Assembly: GCA_017934475.1 (NCBI GenBank)
Contig: JAGBJN010000004.1
Span: 65,783 to 129,782, forward strand
DNA length: 64,000 nucleotides
Source of the DNA: Clostridia bacterium
Lineage (GTDB): Bacteria; Bacillota; Clostridia; TANB77; CAG-508
Reading direction: 5' to 3'
Shown here: positions 27,800 to 36,124 of the stretch, one piece after another
Position numbering within the stretch: the first letter of the stretch is position 1
How the letters are laid out: each line of letters opens with the position of its first letter
Translations under genes and position numbers: made by a program
The notes under the pieces: generated by a model
Seen by the model: the letters and a program-made list of their open reading frames with translations, nothing else
The model's database searches: none
Told to the model about the DNA's origin: nothing

Positions 27800-28057
27800 T
27801 TACATTTTATGATAAATAATTATAGCAATTACCATTCCTAATATACTTGCTATATTAATCTTAAACATTAATCCAAATGTAATTTTTACAATATTTAAAT
27901 CAAGTTCTAATGGTGATGACAATCCAAAACTTTGTCCATATGATAACCACCACAAAAAATCAACTTTTGACGCTAATTCTCCTATTAGTCCTCCAATTAC
28001 TAATCCTGATAATATGAATAATATCAATATCCATACATTTTTTTCTTTTAGTGCCAT
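27800..28057 (-). CDS. DUF4321 membrane protein
   Basis: 85 residues with two hydrophobic segments (about 8-28 and 60-82). The sequence GGLIGELA and the general pattern match DUF4321, a small membrane family that commonly precedes radC/mreB in Clostridia; function unknown. It is first in the operon, with a strong promoter 38 bases upstream, and is 30 bases from radC. Confidence 0.8.
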   Translation of the reverse strand: MALKEKNVWILILFILSGLVIGGLIGELASKVDFLWWLSYGQSFGLSSPLELDLNIVKITFGLMFKINIASILGMVIAIIIYHKM

Positions 28058-28094
28058 TTTTTATCCCCCTTCTTTTGTTTAATAACCTTCACAT

Positions 28095-28123
28095 ATTATA
28101 TATTGAATTAAGCTTTTTTTCAA
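28095..28123 (-). promoter_or_regulatory. Promoter of the DUF4321-radC-mreBCD-PBP2-minC operon
   Basis: TTGAAA (28118-28123), 17-base spacer, TATAAT (28095-28100) on the minus strand. No further promoter or terminator was seen until 21727, which supports a single seven-gene transcript. Confidence 0.8.
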
Positions 28124-28251
28124 GGTTTCTAGTAAAAATATTAACCTTTTTTTATCACATTCATATTATATATAAATTACCAAATATTTCTCGTATCTTT
28201 TTATACTTTATGATGCTATAATAGAGTTAAGAATATAAGGAGGATGGCCAG

Positions 28252-28869
28252 ATGCGCTTTGAAAAAATTAACGAAAATAAAATTAGAATCACCCTTAACC
28301 TTGAGGATTTAGAAAAGAGACATATTGATTTTCATTCTTTTATGACAGATTCTATTGAATCACAAGACTTATTTTTTTATTGTCTAAATAAAGCCGAAAA
28401 AGAAATCGGTTTTATAACAAAGGATTATCGACTTCGCATTGAAGCCATATCCATACCCTCAAGTGGTGACTTTATACTTATAGTAACAAGAACTTTGCCT
28501 GAAAAGAAGAAAAACTATAAGAAGAATTTACATATGAAAAAGAAAACTATAAATACATCTCAAACGCAAGCAGTATACTGTTTTTCTAGTTTTGACAATT
28601 ATCTTGCATTTATTTATTTTTTAAAAAATAATAATTTTAAATTTTCAAATTTAGCAGATTATGTTTTACTATATGAATATAAGAAACAATATTTTTTAGT
28701 TTTAAATAATATTAATTTACTATATCCAAATCTTAAAAAACTATTATATTGTATTACAGAATTTTCTTCTTTTATTAACAACTCAAGCATTTATATGAGT
28801 AAACTTGCAGAAAACGGAAATCTTATTATGAAACATAATGCATTAAAATCAAGTATTAAACAACTATAA
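28252..28869 (+). CDS. mecA: MecA-type adaptor protein
   Basis: 205 residues. The N-terminus (MRFEKINENKIRITLNLEDL) and the acidic, aromatic region to residue 85 match the MecA substrate-binding domain. After a lysine-rich linker (about 88-105) comes the C-terminal domain that would dock on ClpC. MecA delivers proteins to the ClpCP protease. It is transcribed alone; AAGGAGG lies 9 bases upstream and a TATAAT -10 is at 28217-28222 with a poor -35. ClpC is not in the window. Confidence 0.85.
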   Translation: MRFEKINENKIRITLNLEDLEKRHIDFHSFMTDSIESQDLFFYCLNKAEKEIGFITKDYRLRIEAISIPSSGDFILIVTRTLPEKKKNYKKNLHMKKKTINTSQTQAVYCFSSFDNYLAFIYFLKNNNFKFSNLADYVLLYEYKKQYFLVLNNINLLYPNLKKLLYCITEFSSFINNSSIYMSKLAENGNLIMKHNALKSSIKQL

Positions 28870-28898
28870 TTATAAAATTAATAATGATTAATAAAACT

Positions 28899-28927
28899 AA
28901 AAAGAGCAATTTAAAAATTGCTCTTTT
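28899..28927. terminator. Bidirectional terminator between mecA and the M23 gene
   Basis: Stem AAAAGAGCAATTT/AAATTGCTCTTTT with a 2-base loop and T runs on both strands, between convergent genes. Confidence 0.9.
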
Positions 28928-29887
28928 TTAATATAAATAGTTTTGAGGATCTTGTGCTACCCCATTAACTCTAATCTCTAAATGTAAGTGATTTCCTGTT
29001 GAATTTCCCGTCGTTCCAACAGTTGCTATTAATTGTCCCTGTGATACATATTCACCGGTTTCTACCATTAATGTTGTACAGTGTCCATATAATGTTTGAA
29101 CTCCATTTCCATGAGAAATAATTACATAATTTCCATATCCACCATTATATCCATATTGTGAAACAGTTACTGTTCCTGATGCAGCAGCAACAATTGGTGT
29201 ACCTGCTGGTGCGCCTATGTCAGTACCTTTATGCGTTCTTCCCCAACGTGCACCAAATCTTGATGTAACAATTCCTGAAACAGGTCTAATTAAAGAAATA
29301 CCTAAGTCAACTTTTGTAGTAGATGTATTAACTCCTGTCGCGCCAACTGCATATGATGAAACAACGACTTTCTTTTCATATAGTTCATCAACTACATCAT
29401 CTACTTCACTAAATTCTTCAAGTGTCTTTTCATATTTTTCTATAATTGATAAATCATTTTTATTTTTACTATCTTTATCTTTTAATTTTTCTACTACTTG
29501 TTCTGCTTCGTCGTAAGATGATACATATGCTTTTTCATCATCACTAACCGCTACCGCATAAAACTTATAATATGCTTGCCCCTTCTCTACGACTTCATTA
29601 AATATTTCTTCATCATTTGTTTCTATATCTTTTTTCAATAAGCATAATTGAAATTGTGGTAATTTATCTATTTCAACAAAAGCTATATTATTTTCACTAT
29701 TTCCTTTTTCTATGTATTTTGTAATTCTGTCTTGTAATTCTGCTTTATTTTCTGTGTATCCAATTAGTTCTCCGTCTAATGTAACACTATAAATTGGTTT
29801 GTAAATATATGAAATAGCTCCTATCATAAGAAATATCGCTATAGTAATTAGCAGAGCAATCTTTGTCCAAGTACGTACATGAACCAT
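28928..29887 (-). CDS. M23-family peptidoglycan endopeptidase, membrane-anchored
   Basis: 319 residues from the ATG at 29887. A basic N-terminus and one membrane helix (about 10-28) are followed by an extracellular region (30-185) of alpha/beta character and a C-terminal M23 domain (about 198-319). The zinc ligands of the HxxxD and HxH motifs are present (HKGTD near 219-223 and HLH near 300-302), so it should be active rather than a degenerate LytM factor. Spore-forming relatives of this layout include SpoIIQ-like proteins, but I cannot assign that role. An upstream TTG at 29917 is possible but sits directly against its Shine-Dalgarno; AAGGA at 5 bases favours the ATG. Confidence 0.85.
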   Translation of the reverse strand: MVHVRTWTKIALLITIAIFLMIGAISYIYKPIYSVTLDGELIGYTENKAELQDRITKYIEKGNSENNIAFVEIDKLPQFQLCLLKKDIETNDEEIFNEVVEKGQAYYKFYAVAVSDDEKAYVSSYDEAEQVVEKLKDKDSKNKNDLSIIEKYEKTLEEFSEVDDVVDELYEKKVVVSSYAVGATGVNTSTTKVDLGISLIRPVSGIVTSRFGARWGRTHKGTDIGAPAGTPIVAAASGTVTVSQYGYNGGYGNYVIISHGNGVQTLYGHCTTLMVETGEYVSQGQLIATVGTTGNSTGNHLHLEIRVNGVAQDPQNYLY

Positions 29888-30053
29888 TGCTTTCCTTATT
29901 CTTCCTATTTGAAACAACTCCTATCTTTTTTTATTTTTAAAACCGAATTTATTATACCACATTATATTTTAAAAAGCAAATTTCCCTAAAAATTTCACCC
30001 TCTCTACCTCACTATTTTCAAAGGAAAAAAAAGGGTGAAAAATTTTTATTTTT

Positions 30054-30296
30054 TTATTCAAATTCTAATTTTATTTTTTGAACATCTTTATTATTTGCAG
30101 GTAAAGAAGTTTTGTAATATCCTTTTATTTGAGCTACTTTAAATAATTCATATTCAAAGCTTTCATCAACATTTCTTGTTTGCTGAAGCACTTGCCTTAA
30201 TTCGATATTTTCTGTTTCATTTATTATTTCTTGATATGTTATAAGACCAGATTTCATACTTACTAAAATATCATTTACCATTGTTTTCTCATCCAT
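30054..30296 (-). CDS. CotF-like spore coat protein
   Basis: 80 residues, helical and without a signal sequence. MVNDILVSMKSGLITYQEII and ELFKVAQIKGYYKTSLPAN match the CotF/coat F pattern found in small coat proteins of Clostridia. It starts 15 bases after the stop of the 62-residue neighbour, so the two are co-transcribed. Expected in the mother cell during sporulation; a sigma-K or sigma-E promoter could not be confirmed by eye. Confidence 0.75.
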   Translation of the reverse strand: MDEKTMVNDILVSMKSGLITYQEIINETENIELRQVLQQTRNVDESFEYELFKVAQIKGYYKTSLPANNKDVQKIKLEFE

Positions 30297-30311
30297 TTAC
30301 TTTCCTCCTTT

Positions 30312-30500
30312 TTATTCATTAAAAAAAGACATTAATTTTTGTTTTGCATTTAACGATTCTTGAGCAGATTTTATAAATAATTGTTTTATTTGCGGATCAA
30401 CAGCCTGTGAAGCATAACTATTTAGTTTTTTATAATTTACTTCATATGTCCCTATTAAATGTTTCAAATTTTCTAATTCTATTTGCGTTAGTTCTGACAT
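30312..30500 (-). CDS. Small CotF-related coat protein
   Basis: 62 residues, wholly alpha-helical in appearance. ELTQIELENLKHLIGTYEVN is typical of the short partner that precedes CotF-type coat proteins. It lies directly upstream of the CotF-like gene and probably forms a two-gene coat operon. Start supported by GGAGG about 8 bases upstream. Confidence 0.7.
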   Translation of the reverse strand: MSELTQIELENLKHLIGTYEVNYKKLNSYASQAVDPQIKQLFIKSAQESLNAKQKLMSFFNE

Positions 30501-30574
30501 AAATAACCTCCATATTTCAATCTTAAAAATTCTTTTTATTGCTCTTATTATTTCTTTTTTTTATTTTTTTATAC

Positions 30575-30598
30575 AAAAAAGGAGCACTTTAGTGCTCC
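30575..30598 (-). terminator. Terminator of pcrA
   Basis: Stem GGAGCACT/AGTGCTCC with a 2-base loop, followed on the minus strand by six Ts; 10 bases past the pcrA stop. Confidence 0.85.
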
Positions 30599-30608
30599 AA
30601 ATTATAAT

Positions 30609-32942
30609 TTAATCTATTATTTCCAGCCCAGCATATTTCGCCATTAATCTTTTATGTCCAACTTTATCAAAACTAATATCTACTTTTGCATCTTCTCCTT
30701 CTTGCTCTACATAGTTAATTGTTCCTTCGCCAAATTTTTTATGATATATCCTTTGACCTGCCTTGTATTTTGAAATATCCACATCATCTTTTTTTGTATT
30801 TAGTGAATTTAAGAAACTTTCTGCAGTTCTGAATGCAAATCCGTTTGTTTTATCCACATTTTGTGCTGATTTTGTGGAAATACTTCCTGCTGCAACATAA
30901 TTTTCACTTGGATTATCAAATTTGTAGGTTTTAACTTTGCCTGAATAATTATTTCCGTATGTCCATCCATAATTTGAATCTTCAAATTGTTCTTCTGAAC
31001 CATTAGATATTTCACTATATCCATCTAACAAGTCTTCTGGTATTTCAGAAACAAATCTTGAAATTGAATTATAACTTGTTGACCCAAATATCGTCCTATG
31101 TTTAGCACATGTTAAATATAAATGCATTTTTGCTCTTGTTATTCCAACATAAAATAAACGTCTTTCTTCTTCTAATTCTTGTGGCTCCCCTATTGATTTG
31201 TATCCTGGGAATATTCCTTCCTCCATTCCTACAAGAAATACAACAGGAAATTCCAACCCCTTTGCACTATGTAATGTCATTAACTTTACTGTATTTTCAT
31301 CCTCTTCTAATCCATCTACATCACTAGATAAAGTAAGTCCCTCTAAAAACTCACTAAGCATATCTTCTTCTACCGCTTCTTCTTCTTCAAATTCTATTGC
31401 CGCTGTCATAAGTTCTTCTAAGTTTTCAAGTCTTGTTTCAGCCTCTACTGTATTTTCAAGTTCAAGAGCCTTAGTATACCCAGATTTATTTAACACTTGT
31501 GTTAATAATTCAGAAACCTTTAGTTCATCTTTTTTAGCTCTTAATTCTTCAATCAAATCTATAAATTCTCTTGAATTTGCGTAAACTCTATTTAATTCAT
31601 ATTTTTCCGCATTTTTAATTATTTCATACATTGAAGTTCCAGAATTCTCAGCAAGTTCTTGTATATTATCTAAGCTTGTTTTTCCAATTCCACGTTTTGG
31701 CTCATTTATAACTCTTTTTAATGATATATTATCTGCTGGATTAGCAATAAGTCTTAAATAACTTAATGCATCTTTAATTTCTTTTCTTTCATAGAATTTA
31801 AGTCCACCAATTACTTTATATGGAATATCTTCTCTATTTAGTATAGTTTCAATGACTCTGGATTGTGAGTTCATTCTGTATAATATTGAAAAATCTGAAA
31901 ATTCCATATATTCTTCTGTTTTTAAGTGATTAATTTGTTCTGCTATATATCTTGCTTCGTCATATTCATCATCACCCTTATAAATACATGGTAAATTTCC
32001 TTCTTCATTCTCTGTCCATAATTTCTTTTCATATTTATTTTCATTATGTTTTATTACCGCATTTGCTGCTTTTAATATATTTCCTGTACATCTATAATTT
32101 TGCTCTAATTTTATTATTTTAGTTCCTGGAAAATCTTTTTCAAAATTAAGTATATTCGAAATATCAGCACCTCTAAAACTATAAATTCCTTGATCATTAT
32201 CTCCAACAACTGTAATATTACCATAATATGATGCAAATATTGTTACAAGCGTAAATTGAGCTTTATTAGTATCTTGATACTCATCTACTAATACATATCT
32301 GAATTTACTTGAATAATATTCTAATACATCTGGATTTTCTGTAAGAATCTTTATTGTATAATTAATTATATCATCAAAATCTATTGCATTGTTTTCTTTT
32401 AAACGCTTTTGATATAGACTATATACTTCTCCTATTTTTTCTCTTCTAAAATCTCCATTATACTTTGCTAAATAAGCAGCAGGCTCTAACATTTCATTTT
32501 TAGCATTACTTATTTCTGACAAAACACTTCTATCTGTAAACATTTTATCATCTAAATTCATAGCTTTTATACATTCTTTTACCACTGTTCTTTGATCTGA
32601 TGTATCAAAAATTAAAAAGCTTGAATCAAACCCTATTCTATCTATATATTTTCTAAGAATTCTTACACAAATAGAATGGAATGTTCCCATCCATATTTCT
32701 TTTGCAGCTTCACCAACAAGTTTCTCTATTCTTTCCTTCATTTCACTTGCTGCTTTATTAGTAAAAGTAATTGCAAGTATATTCCATGGTGCTATATTTT
32801 TTTCACCAATTAAATATGCTATTTTATGGGTAAGTACCTTTGTCTTTCCGCTTCCAGCACCTGCTATTACTAAACATGGTCCTTCTGTTTCAAGCACAGC
32901 CTCTTTTTGTTTATCATTTAATTCTTCTATTAAATTTTGCAT
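30609..32942 (-). CDS. pcrA: ATP-dependent DNA helicase PcrA (UvrD family)
   Basis: 777 residues, full length for PcrA. Superfamily 1A motifs are intact: Walker A GAGSGKT (28-34), motif Ia TFTNKAASEM (about 59-68), Walker B DEYQD (220-224), motif III GDNDQGIYSFRGAD, motif IV NYRC, and motif V-VI region LMTLHSAKGLEF. The C-terminal Tudor-like domain (QRIYHKKFGEGTI) that contacts RNA polymerase is present. It acts in replication, nucleotide excision repair and removal of stalled complexes. It stands alone; ligA, its common partner, is not in the window. Confidence 0.97.
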   Translation of the reverse strand: MQNLIEELNDKQKEAVLETEGPCLVIAGAGSGKTKVLTHKIAYLIGEKNIAPWNILAITFTNKAASEMKERIEKLVGEAAKEIWMGTFHSICVRILRKYIDRIGFDSSFLIFDTSDQRTVVKECIKAMNLDDKMFTDRSVLSEISNAKNEMLEPAAYLAKYNGDFRREKIGEVYSLYQKRLKENNAIDFDDIINYTIKILTENPDVLEYYSSKFRYVLVDEYQDTNKAQFTLVTIFASYYGNITVVGDNDQGIYSFRGADISNILNFEKDFPGTKIIKLEQNYRCTGNILKAANAVIKHNENKYEKKLWTENEEGNLPCIYKGDDEYDEARYIAEQINHLKTEEYMEFSDFSILYRMNSQSRVIETILNREDIPYKVIGGLKFYERKEIKDALSYLRLIANPADNISLKRVINEPKRGIGKTSLDNIQELAENSGTSMYEIIKNAEKYELNRVYANSREFIDLIEELRAKKDELKVSELLTQVLNKSGYTKALELENTVEAETRLENLEELMTAAIEFEEEEAVEEDMLSEFLEGLTLSSDVDGLEEDENTVKLMTLHSAKGLEFPVVFLVGMEEGIFPGYKSIGEPQELEEERRLFYVGITRAKMHLYLTCAKHRTIFGSTSYNSISRFVSEIPEDLLDGYSEISNGSEEQFEDSNYGWTYGNNYSGKVKTYKFDNPSENYVAAGSISTKSAQNVDKTNGFAFRTAESFLNSLNTKKDDVDISKYKAGQRIYHKKFGEGTINYVEQEGEDAKVDISFDKVGHKRLMAKYAGLEIID

Positions 32943-32961
32943 TTATCCATTCTCCATTCTA

Positions 32962-32991
32962 TTGACAAAAATCATCGTTTTGTTATATAAT
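32962..32991 (+). promoter_or_regulatory. Promoter of the putative antisense RNA
   Basis: Perfect TTGACA (32962-32967), 18-base spacer, perfect TATAAT (32986-32991) on the plus strand. No convincing gene of ordinary length follows, only a short transcript ending in a strong hairpin. Confidence 0.8.
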
Positions 32992-32997
32992 AAACAT

Positions 32998-33081
32998 AGA
33001 AAATGAGAAACCGCAGACGCGGACTTTTTATAGTTAATAACAACACATCTCAACGGTCAAATTGCAGATGTGTTGTTTTTT
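32998..33081 (+). ncRNA. Putative antitoxin RNA of a type I toxin-antitoxin locus
   Basis: A transcript from the consensus promoter would start near 32998 and end at the hairpin 33039-33077 followed by a T-run (33074-33081), giving about 84 nt. It contains a 5' hairpin (CCGC at 33011-33014 with GCGG at 33019-33022). Its terminator is the reverse strand of the toxin mRNA's terminator, so the two RNAs overlap tail to tail, as in the Fst/RNAI-RNAII and TxpA/RatA arrangements. The RNA itself is inferred. Confidence 0.6.
33039..33077. terminator. Shared bidirectional terminator of toxin and antisense RNA
   Basis: Arms AACAACACATCT (33039-33050) and AGATGTGTTGTT (33066-33077) form a 12-base-pair perfect stem with a 15-base loop. 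A T-run follows on the plus strand; the minus side is weaker (ATTAACTATAAAAAG). Confidence 0.75.
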
Positions 33082-33184
33082 ATTCCTTATTTGTCCAAAT
33101 TACATACATAATTGATAGTAAGGCTACGTTTATAGTTATTGATATCATAAACCCTATAATGAGGATTAGTAAAAATTCTACCAT
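33080..33184 (-). CDS. Small hydrophobic peptide, putative type I toxin
   Basis: 34 residues, too short for routine gene calling. Starts MVEFLLILIIGFMISI, has one long hydrophobic helix (about 4-29) and a short polar tail ending WTNKE. GAGGTGGTG lies a few bases before the ATG. Size and layout (membrane helix plus charged C-terminus) match the Fst/Ldr, TxpA and putative holin-like toxins of Firmicutes. The stop codon abuts the terminator shared with an opposing small RNA. The expected action would be membrane damage when the antitoxin RNA is lost. Identification is by architecture, not by recognised homology. Confidence 0.6.
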   Translation of the reverse strand: MVEFLLILIIGFMISITINVALLSIMYVIWTNKE

Positions 33185-33267
33185 AAACACCACCTCACTT
33201 TCTCATAGTAAAAACTATGTAGCTCAGTGGAAACACATATCTGCTTATCTCATTTCCTATGTTACAT

Positions 33268-33296
33268 ACTATATAATACTTTTTTTTAAAAAACAA
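33268..33296 (-). promoter_or_regulatory. Promoter and structured leader of the putative toxin mRNA
   Basis: TTGTTT (33291-33296), 17-base spacer, TATAGT (33268-33273) on the minus strand. The leader of about 75 bases contains CATAGT-TTTT-ACTATG just before the Shine-Dalgarno, a hairpin that could limit ribosome access, and GCAGATATGTGTT, which resembles the shared terminator arm GCAGATGTGTTG. Confidence 0.5.
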
Positions 33297-33306
33297 GCGA
33301 ACAAAT

Positions 33307-33336
33307 AAAAAAAGAACAAAAAATTTGTTCTTTTTC
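33307..33336 (-). terminator. Terminator of the 90-aa membrane protein gene
   Basis: Stem AAAAAGAACAAA/TTTGTTCTTTTT with a 3-base loop and A/T runs on both sides, about 30 bases past the stop at 33368. Confidence 0.8.
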
Positions 33337-33367
33337 TTTTTATCTATTTTTCAATTATTTTACAATA

Positions 33368-33640
33368 TTAATATAATGCATCTAGCAATCCTACACTAAA
33401 TCCTAATGCAAACATTGCAATACAATAAATAATAGATACTAATATTGCAAATCCCCACATTATTAAGATAGATCTAGCATAATTTGTTAAATTTTTTCTT
33501 GATGATACTCCGCATGAAAAAACTATAACTATTATCCATCCTACAAATGGTAAATTAAAAAGTAATGTCCATCCAAAAAAAGCCCATGCTCCAAGTGGTT
33601 TATATGCTTCTGGTATGTTTTGTTCATTATATTCTTCCAT
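33368..33640 (-). CDS. Small two-helix membrane protein, unknown
   Basis: 90 residues. A polar N-terminus (to YKPLGAWAFFGWTLLF) leads into two or three hydrophobic segments (about 18-45 and 58-85), with SSRKNLTNYARS as the cytosolic loop. The YKPLGAW start and the N-x-A-R-S loop are shared with a family of short membrane proteins common in Clostridia, with no known function. AAAGGAGG sits 8 bases before the ATG and a TTTACA/TATAAT promoter lies just upstream. Transcribed alone. Confidence 0.75.
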   Translation of the reverse strand: MEEYNEQNIPEAYKPLGAWAFFGWTLLFNLPFVGWIIVIVFSCGVSSRKNLTNYARSILIMWGFAILVSIIYCIAMFALGFSVGLLDALY

Positions 33641-33720
33641 ATATATATCCTCCTTTTATTTTGTCTAATTATATCATATTTTGTTAATTTGTAAATGTTT
33701 TTTGTTGTATTTTGTCGATT

Positions 33721-34461
33721 TTAATTAATGTTTATTACTATTAATCCAATTATTATTCCAAGCATATTTGCAACAGTGCTCCACTTTCCACTATATAATT
33801 TATTTGACTCAGGAATCAATTCACCTGAAACTATATAAAGCATTGCTCCTGCAGAAAAACTTAAACATAATGCAATAGTATGCTGTGAAATTTCACCAAC
33901 TATTGCTCCAAGAAATGCTCCAATACCTGTTGTAACTCCAGATAAAATAACATATGCAATTACTTTCAATTTACTTATTCCACCACTTTTTAAAGGTATT
34001 GCCATACTTATTCCTTCTGGTATATCATGTAAACAAATTGCTACTGCTAAAGAATATCCTAATACTATCGATGCCCCAAAACCTGAACCTATTGCTAATC
34101 CCTCTGGAAAATTATGAATTGCAAGCCCAATACTTACAATAATTCCTGTTTTTAATAGTGAATTATTTGAAACACTATCTCTTTTATTTATCTTCTTCTG
34201 CACAAAAATATCACAAATTATCATTATAACTATACCGAATAAAATTCCTATTATAATATTCAATATATTAGCTAATTTCATTGCTTCTGGTATTAAGTCA
34301 AAACATACTATTGAAATCATTAATCCTGAAGCAAAAGACAAAATAGTACTTAGGAATTTATTTGAATTTTTATTTATAGTAACACCTATTATTCCACCAA
34401 CCGTTGTACCAAACGTACCAAAAAATAATCCAATTAAAAAAGTATTTATAATATAATTCAT
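33721..34461 (-). CDS. ZIP-family divalent metal transporter
   Basis: 246 residues with eight predicted membrane helices. The metal-binding motifs HNFPEG (helix 4) and HDIPEG (helix 5) are both intact, as in ZupT-like importers of zinc, iron or manganese. Helix 3-4 loop is short and carries QKKINKRD. Substrate cannot be told from sequence. A second ZIP transporter is at 60399 and differs in its helix-5 motif. The ribosome-binding site is weak (AAAGCGAG). Confidence 0.92.
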   Translation of the reverse strand: MNYIINTFLIGLFFGTFGTTVGGIIGVTINKNSNKFLSTILSFASGLMISIVCFDLIPEAMKLANILNIIIGILFGIVIMIICDIFVQKKINKRDSVSNNSLLKTGIIVSIGLAIHNFPEGLAIGSGFGASIVLGYSLAVAICLHDIPEGISMAIPLKSGGISKLKVIAYVILSGVTTGIGAFLGAIVGEISQHTIALCLSFSAGAMLYIVSGELIPESNKLYSGKWSTVANMLGIIIGLIVININ

Positions 34462-34523
34462 TTATTTTCTCGCTTTCTCTTTTATAAATACTATTCAAAA
34501 AGGCTTGACTTAATTCATTACAA

Positions 34524-34552
34524 TTGATTTCTTTTATTTTCTGTGTTATAAT
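34524..34552 (+). promoter_or_regulatory. Promoter of the 34589 gene
   Basis: TTGATT (34524-34529), 17-base spacer, perfect TATAAT (34547-34552), 36 bases before the start codon. Confidence 0.75.
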
Positions 34553-34588
34553 CATCTTTAGTAAATTACATTATAAGGAGGACACTGT

Positions 34589-34921
34589 ATGAGAAAATTT
34601 AATAGTAGTAACATAGAAACTAGTTATAAGTACTGTACATTTGCAGAATCTATTTCAAAATCTCTTGCAACACCACTTAAACGGTTTCCAATGCTAAAAA
34701 ACTATATTTTAGTAATTGACGAAGAAACTAAAGATGTCGTTATAATATTCCCTTCAAGTGACATAAATAAGGTAGACAGACAGCTGAAAGAGATAGTCTT
34801 TACTGATTTAACAAACAATTTCAAACGTTATGGACTAAATTTGAAAGAAAAGAAAGGAATTTTTAAAGACGTTTATAGAGTTGGTTTCATACCTATAATT
34901 TTCGAAATTACATGTTCCTAA
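34589..34921 (+). CDS. Uncharacterised 110-aa cytosolic protein
   Basis: 110 residues, no signal peptide or membrane helix, mixed alpha/beta pattern with LKNYILVIDEETKDVVIIFP as the clearest strand-turn-strand element and a basic middle. No family recognised. It has a good promoter, an AAGGAGGA ribosome-binding site 7 bases before the ATG and a terminator, so it is a real single-gene unit convergent with prfA. Confidence 0.7.
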   Translation: MRKFNSSNIETSYKYCTFAESISKSLATPLKRFPMLKNYILVIDEETKDVVIIFPSSDINKVDRQLKEIVFTDLTNNFKRYGLNLKEKKGIFKDVYRVGFIPIIFEITCS

Positions 34922-34926
34922 AAAAT

Positions 34927-34957
34927 AAAAACCATCCAAATTGGATGGTTTTTATTT
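34927..34957. terminator. Bidirectional terminator between the 34589 gene and prfA
   Basis: Stem AAAACCATCC(A)/(T)GGATGGTTTT with flanking A and T runs, between convergent genes whose stops lie within 12 bases of either side. Confidence 0.9.
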
Positions 34958-34958
34958 T

Positions 34959-36020
34959 TTATTCTTCGTCTCCTTTTAGTCTTTCTGCTCTATCTGCTGC
35001 AATTAAATTATCAATCATTTCATCTAAATTCCCATTAAGAAAATCTTCAAATTGATATATATTTAAACCAATTCTATGGTCTGTTATTCTTCCTTGTGGA
35101 TAATTATACGTTCTTATTTTTTCACTTCTATCTCCACTACCTACTTGGCTCTTTCTTTCACTTGCAATTTCACTGTCTCTTTTTTCTTTTTCCATTTCAT
35201 ATAATCTTGAGCGAAGCAAACGCATTGCATATTCTCTATTTTGAACTTGTGAACGCTCTGTTTGACATTCTGCAACTATTCCTGTTGGAACATGTATTAA
35301 TCTAACTGCTGATGAAGTTTTATTAACATGTTGTCCTCCAGCACCTGAGGCACGGAAAACTTCTAATTTAATATCTGCTGGATTAACATCTATTTCAACA
35401 TCTTCAACTTCTGGAAGTACTGCAACAGTTGCTGTTGATGTATGAATTCTTCCACTACTTTCTGTATCTGGTACACGTTGTACTCTATGAACACCACTTT
35501 CAAATTTCAATCTACTATATGCACCTTTTCCAGTAATCATAAATGATATTTCTTTATATCCTCCAAGTCCGGTTTCATTTTCGTTTAATACTTCTAATTT
35601 CCAATGTTTTTTTTCTGCATACATAGAATACATTCTAAATAATGTTCCAGCAAATAAAGCTGCCTCTTCTCCACCAGCACCACCACGAATTTCACAAATA
35701 ACGTTTTTATCATCATCAGGATCCTTTGGAATTAATAATATTTTTAATTCTTCTTCTATTTTTGGCATAAGTTCCTTATTAGTAAGCATTTCCTCTTCTG
35801 CTAAATCTTTCATTTCAGGATCACTCATCATTTCTTTTGCATCTTCATAAGCTTGTTTTGCCCTTTTATATTCCCTAAATTTTTCAACTATTGGCTCTAT
35901 TTCAGCATGTTCCTTCATATATTCTCTCCACTCATTAGTTCTAGAGATTACTTCAGGATCACTTATTTTTTCTGTAAGCTCTTCATATCTTTTTTCTACT
36001 GTCTCTAATTTATCAAACAT
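34959..36020 (-). CDS. prfA: Peptide chain release factor 1
   Basis: 353 residues, full length. Domain order: N-terminal helical domain (1-100), then the recognition region with PDT (the PxT codon-reading tripeptide, in [18 protein letters not shown]), then GGQ in [18 protein letters not shown] for peptidyl-tRNA hydrolysis. The PxT tripeptide marks it as RF1 (UAA and UAG) rather than RF2. The gene stands alone with a good promoter; prmC, often next to prfA, is not adjacent. Confidence 0.97.
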   Translation of the reverse strand: MFDKLETVEKRYEELTEKISDPEVISRTNEWREYMKEHAEIEPIVEKFREYKRAKQAYEDAKEMMSDPEMKDLAEEEMLTNKELMPKIEEELKILLIPKDPDDDKNVICEIRGGAGGEEAALFAGTLFRMYSMYAEKKHWKLEVLNENETGLGGYKEISFMITGKGAYSRLKFESGVHRVQRVPDTESSGRIHTSTATVAVLPEVEDVEIDVNPADIKLEVFRASGAGGQHVNKTSSAVRLIHVPTGIVAECQTERSQVQNREYAMRLLRSRLYEMEKEKRDSEIASERKSQVGSGDRSEKIRTYNYPQGRITDHRIGLNIYQFEDFLNGNLDEMIDNLIAADRAERLKGDEE

Positions 36021-36051
36021 AAATATTCTCCTTTATTTTTATTTCCAAACT

Positions 36052-36080
36052 ATTATAACACAATTATTTTAATTATTCAA
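36052..36080 (-). promoter_or_regulatory. Promoter of prfA
   Basis: TTGAAT (36075-36080), 17-base spacer, perfect TATAAT (36052-36057) on the minus strand, with AAGGAG before the ATG. Confidence 0.75.
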
Positions 36081-36097
36081 CCATAATCCAATAATAA

Positions 36098-36120
36098 ACA
36101 GGCGACAAAAAGTCTCCTGT
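36098..36120 (-). terminator. Hairpin terminator after the SbcC-like gene
   Basis: Stem ACAGGCGAC/GTCTCCTGT with one C-T mismatch and a 5-base loop, five bases past the stop at 36125; T-rich on both sides. Confidence 0.65.
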
Positions 36121-36124
36121 TTTT

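Noticed and set aside
33210-33235. GTAGCTCAGTGG resembling a tRNA D-arm
   Set aside because: No anticodon, T-arm or acceptor stem follows; it lies in the toxin leader.
33003-33308. 101-residue plus-strand reading frame through the toxin region
   Set aside because: It runs antisense to the small hydrophobic peptide and through a strong terminator hairpin, with no ribosome-binding site at its start; it is better explained by the antisense RNA.
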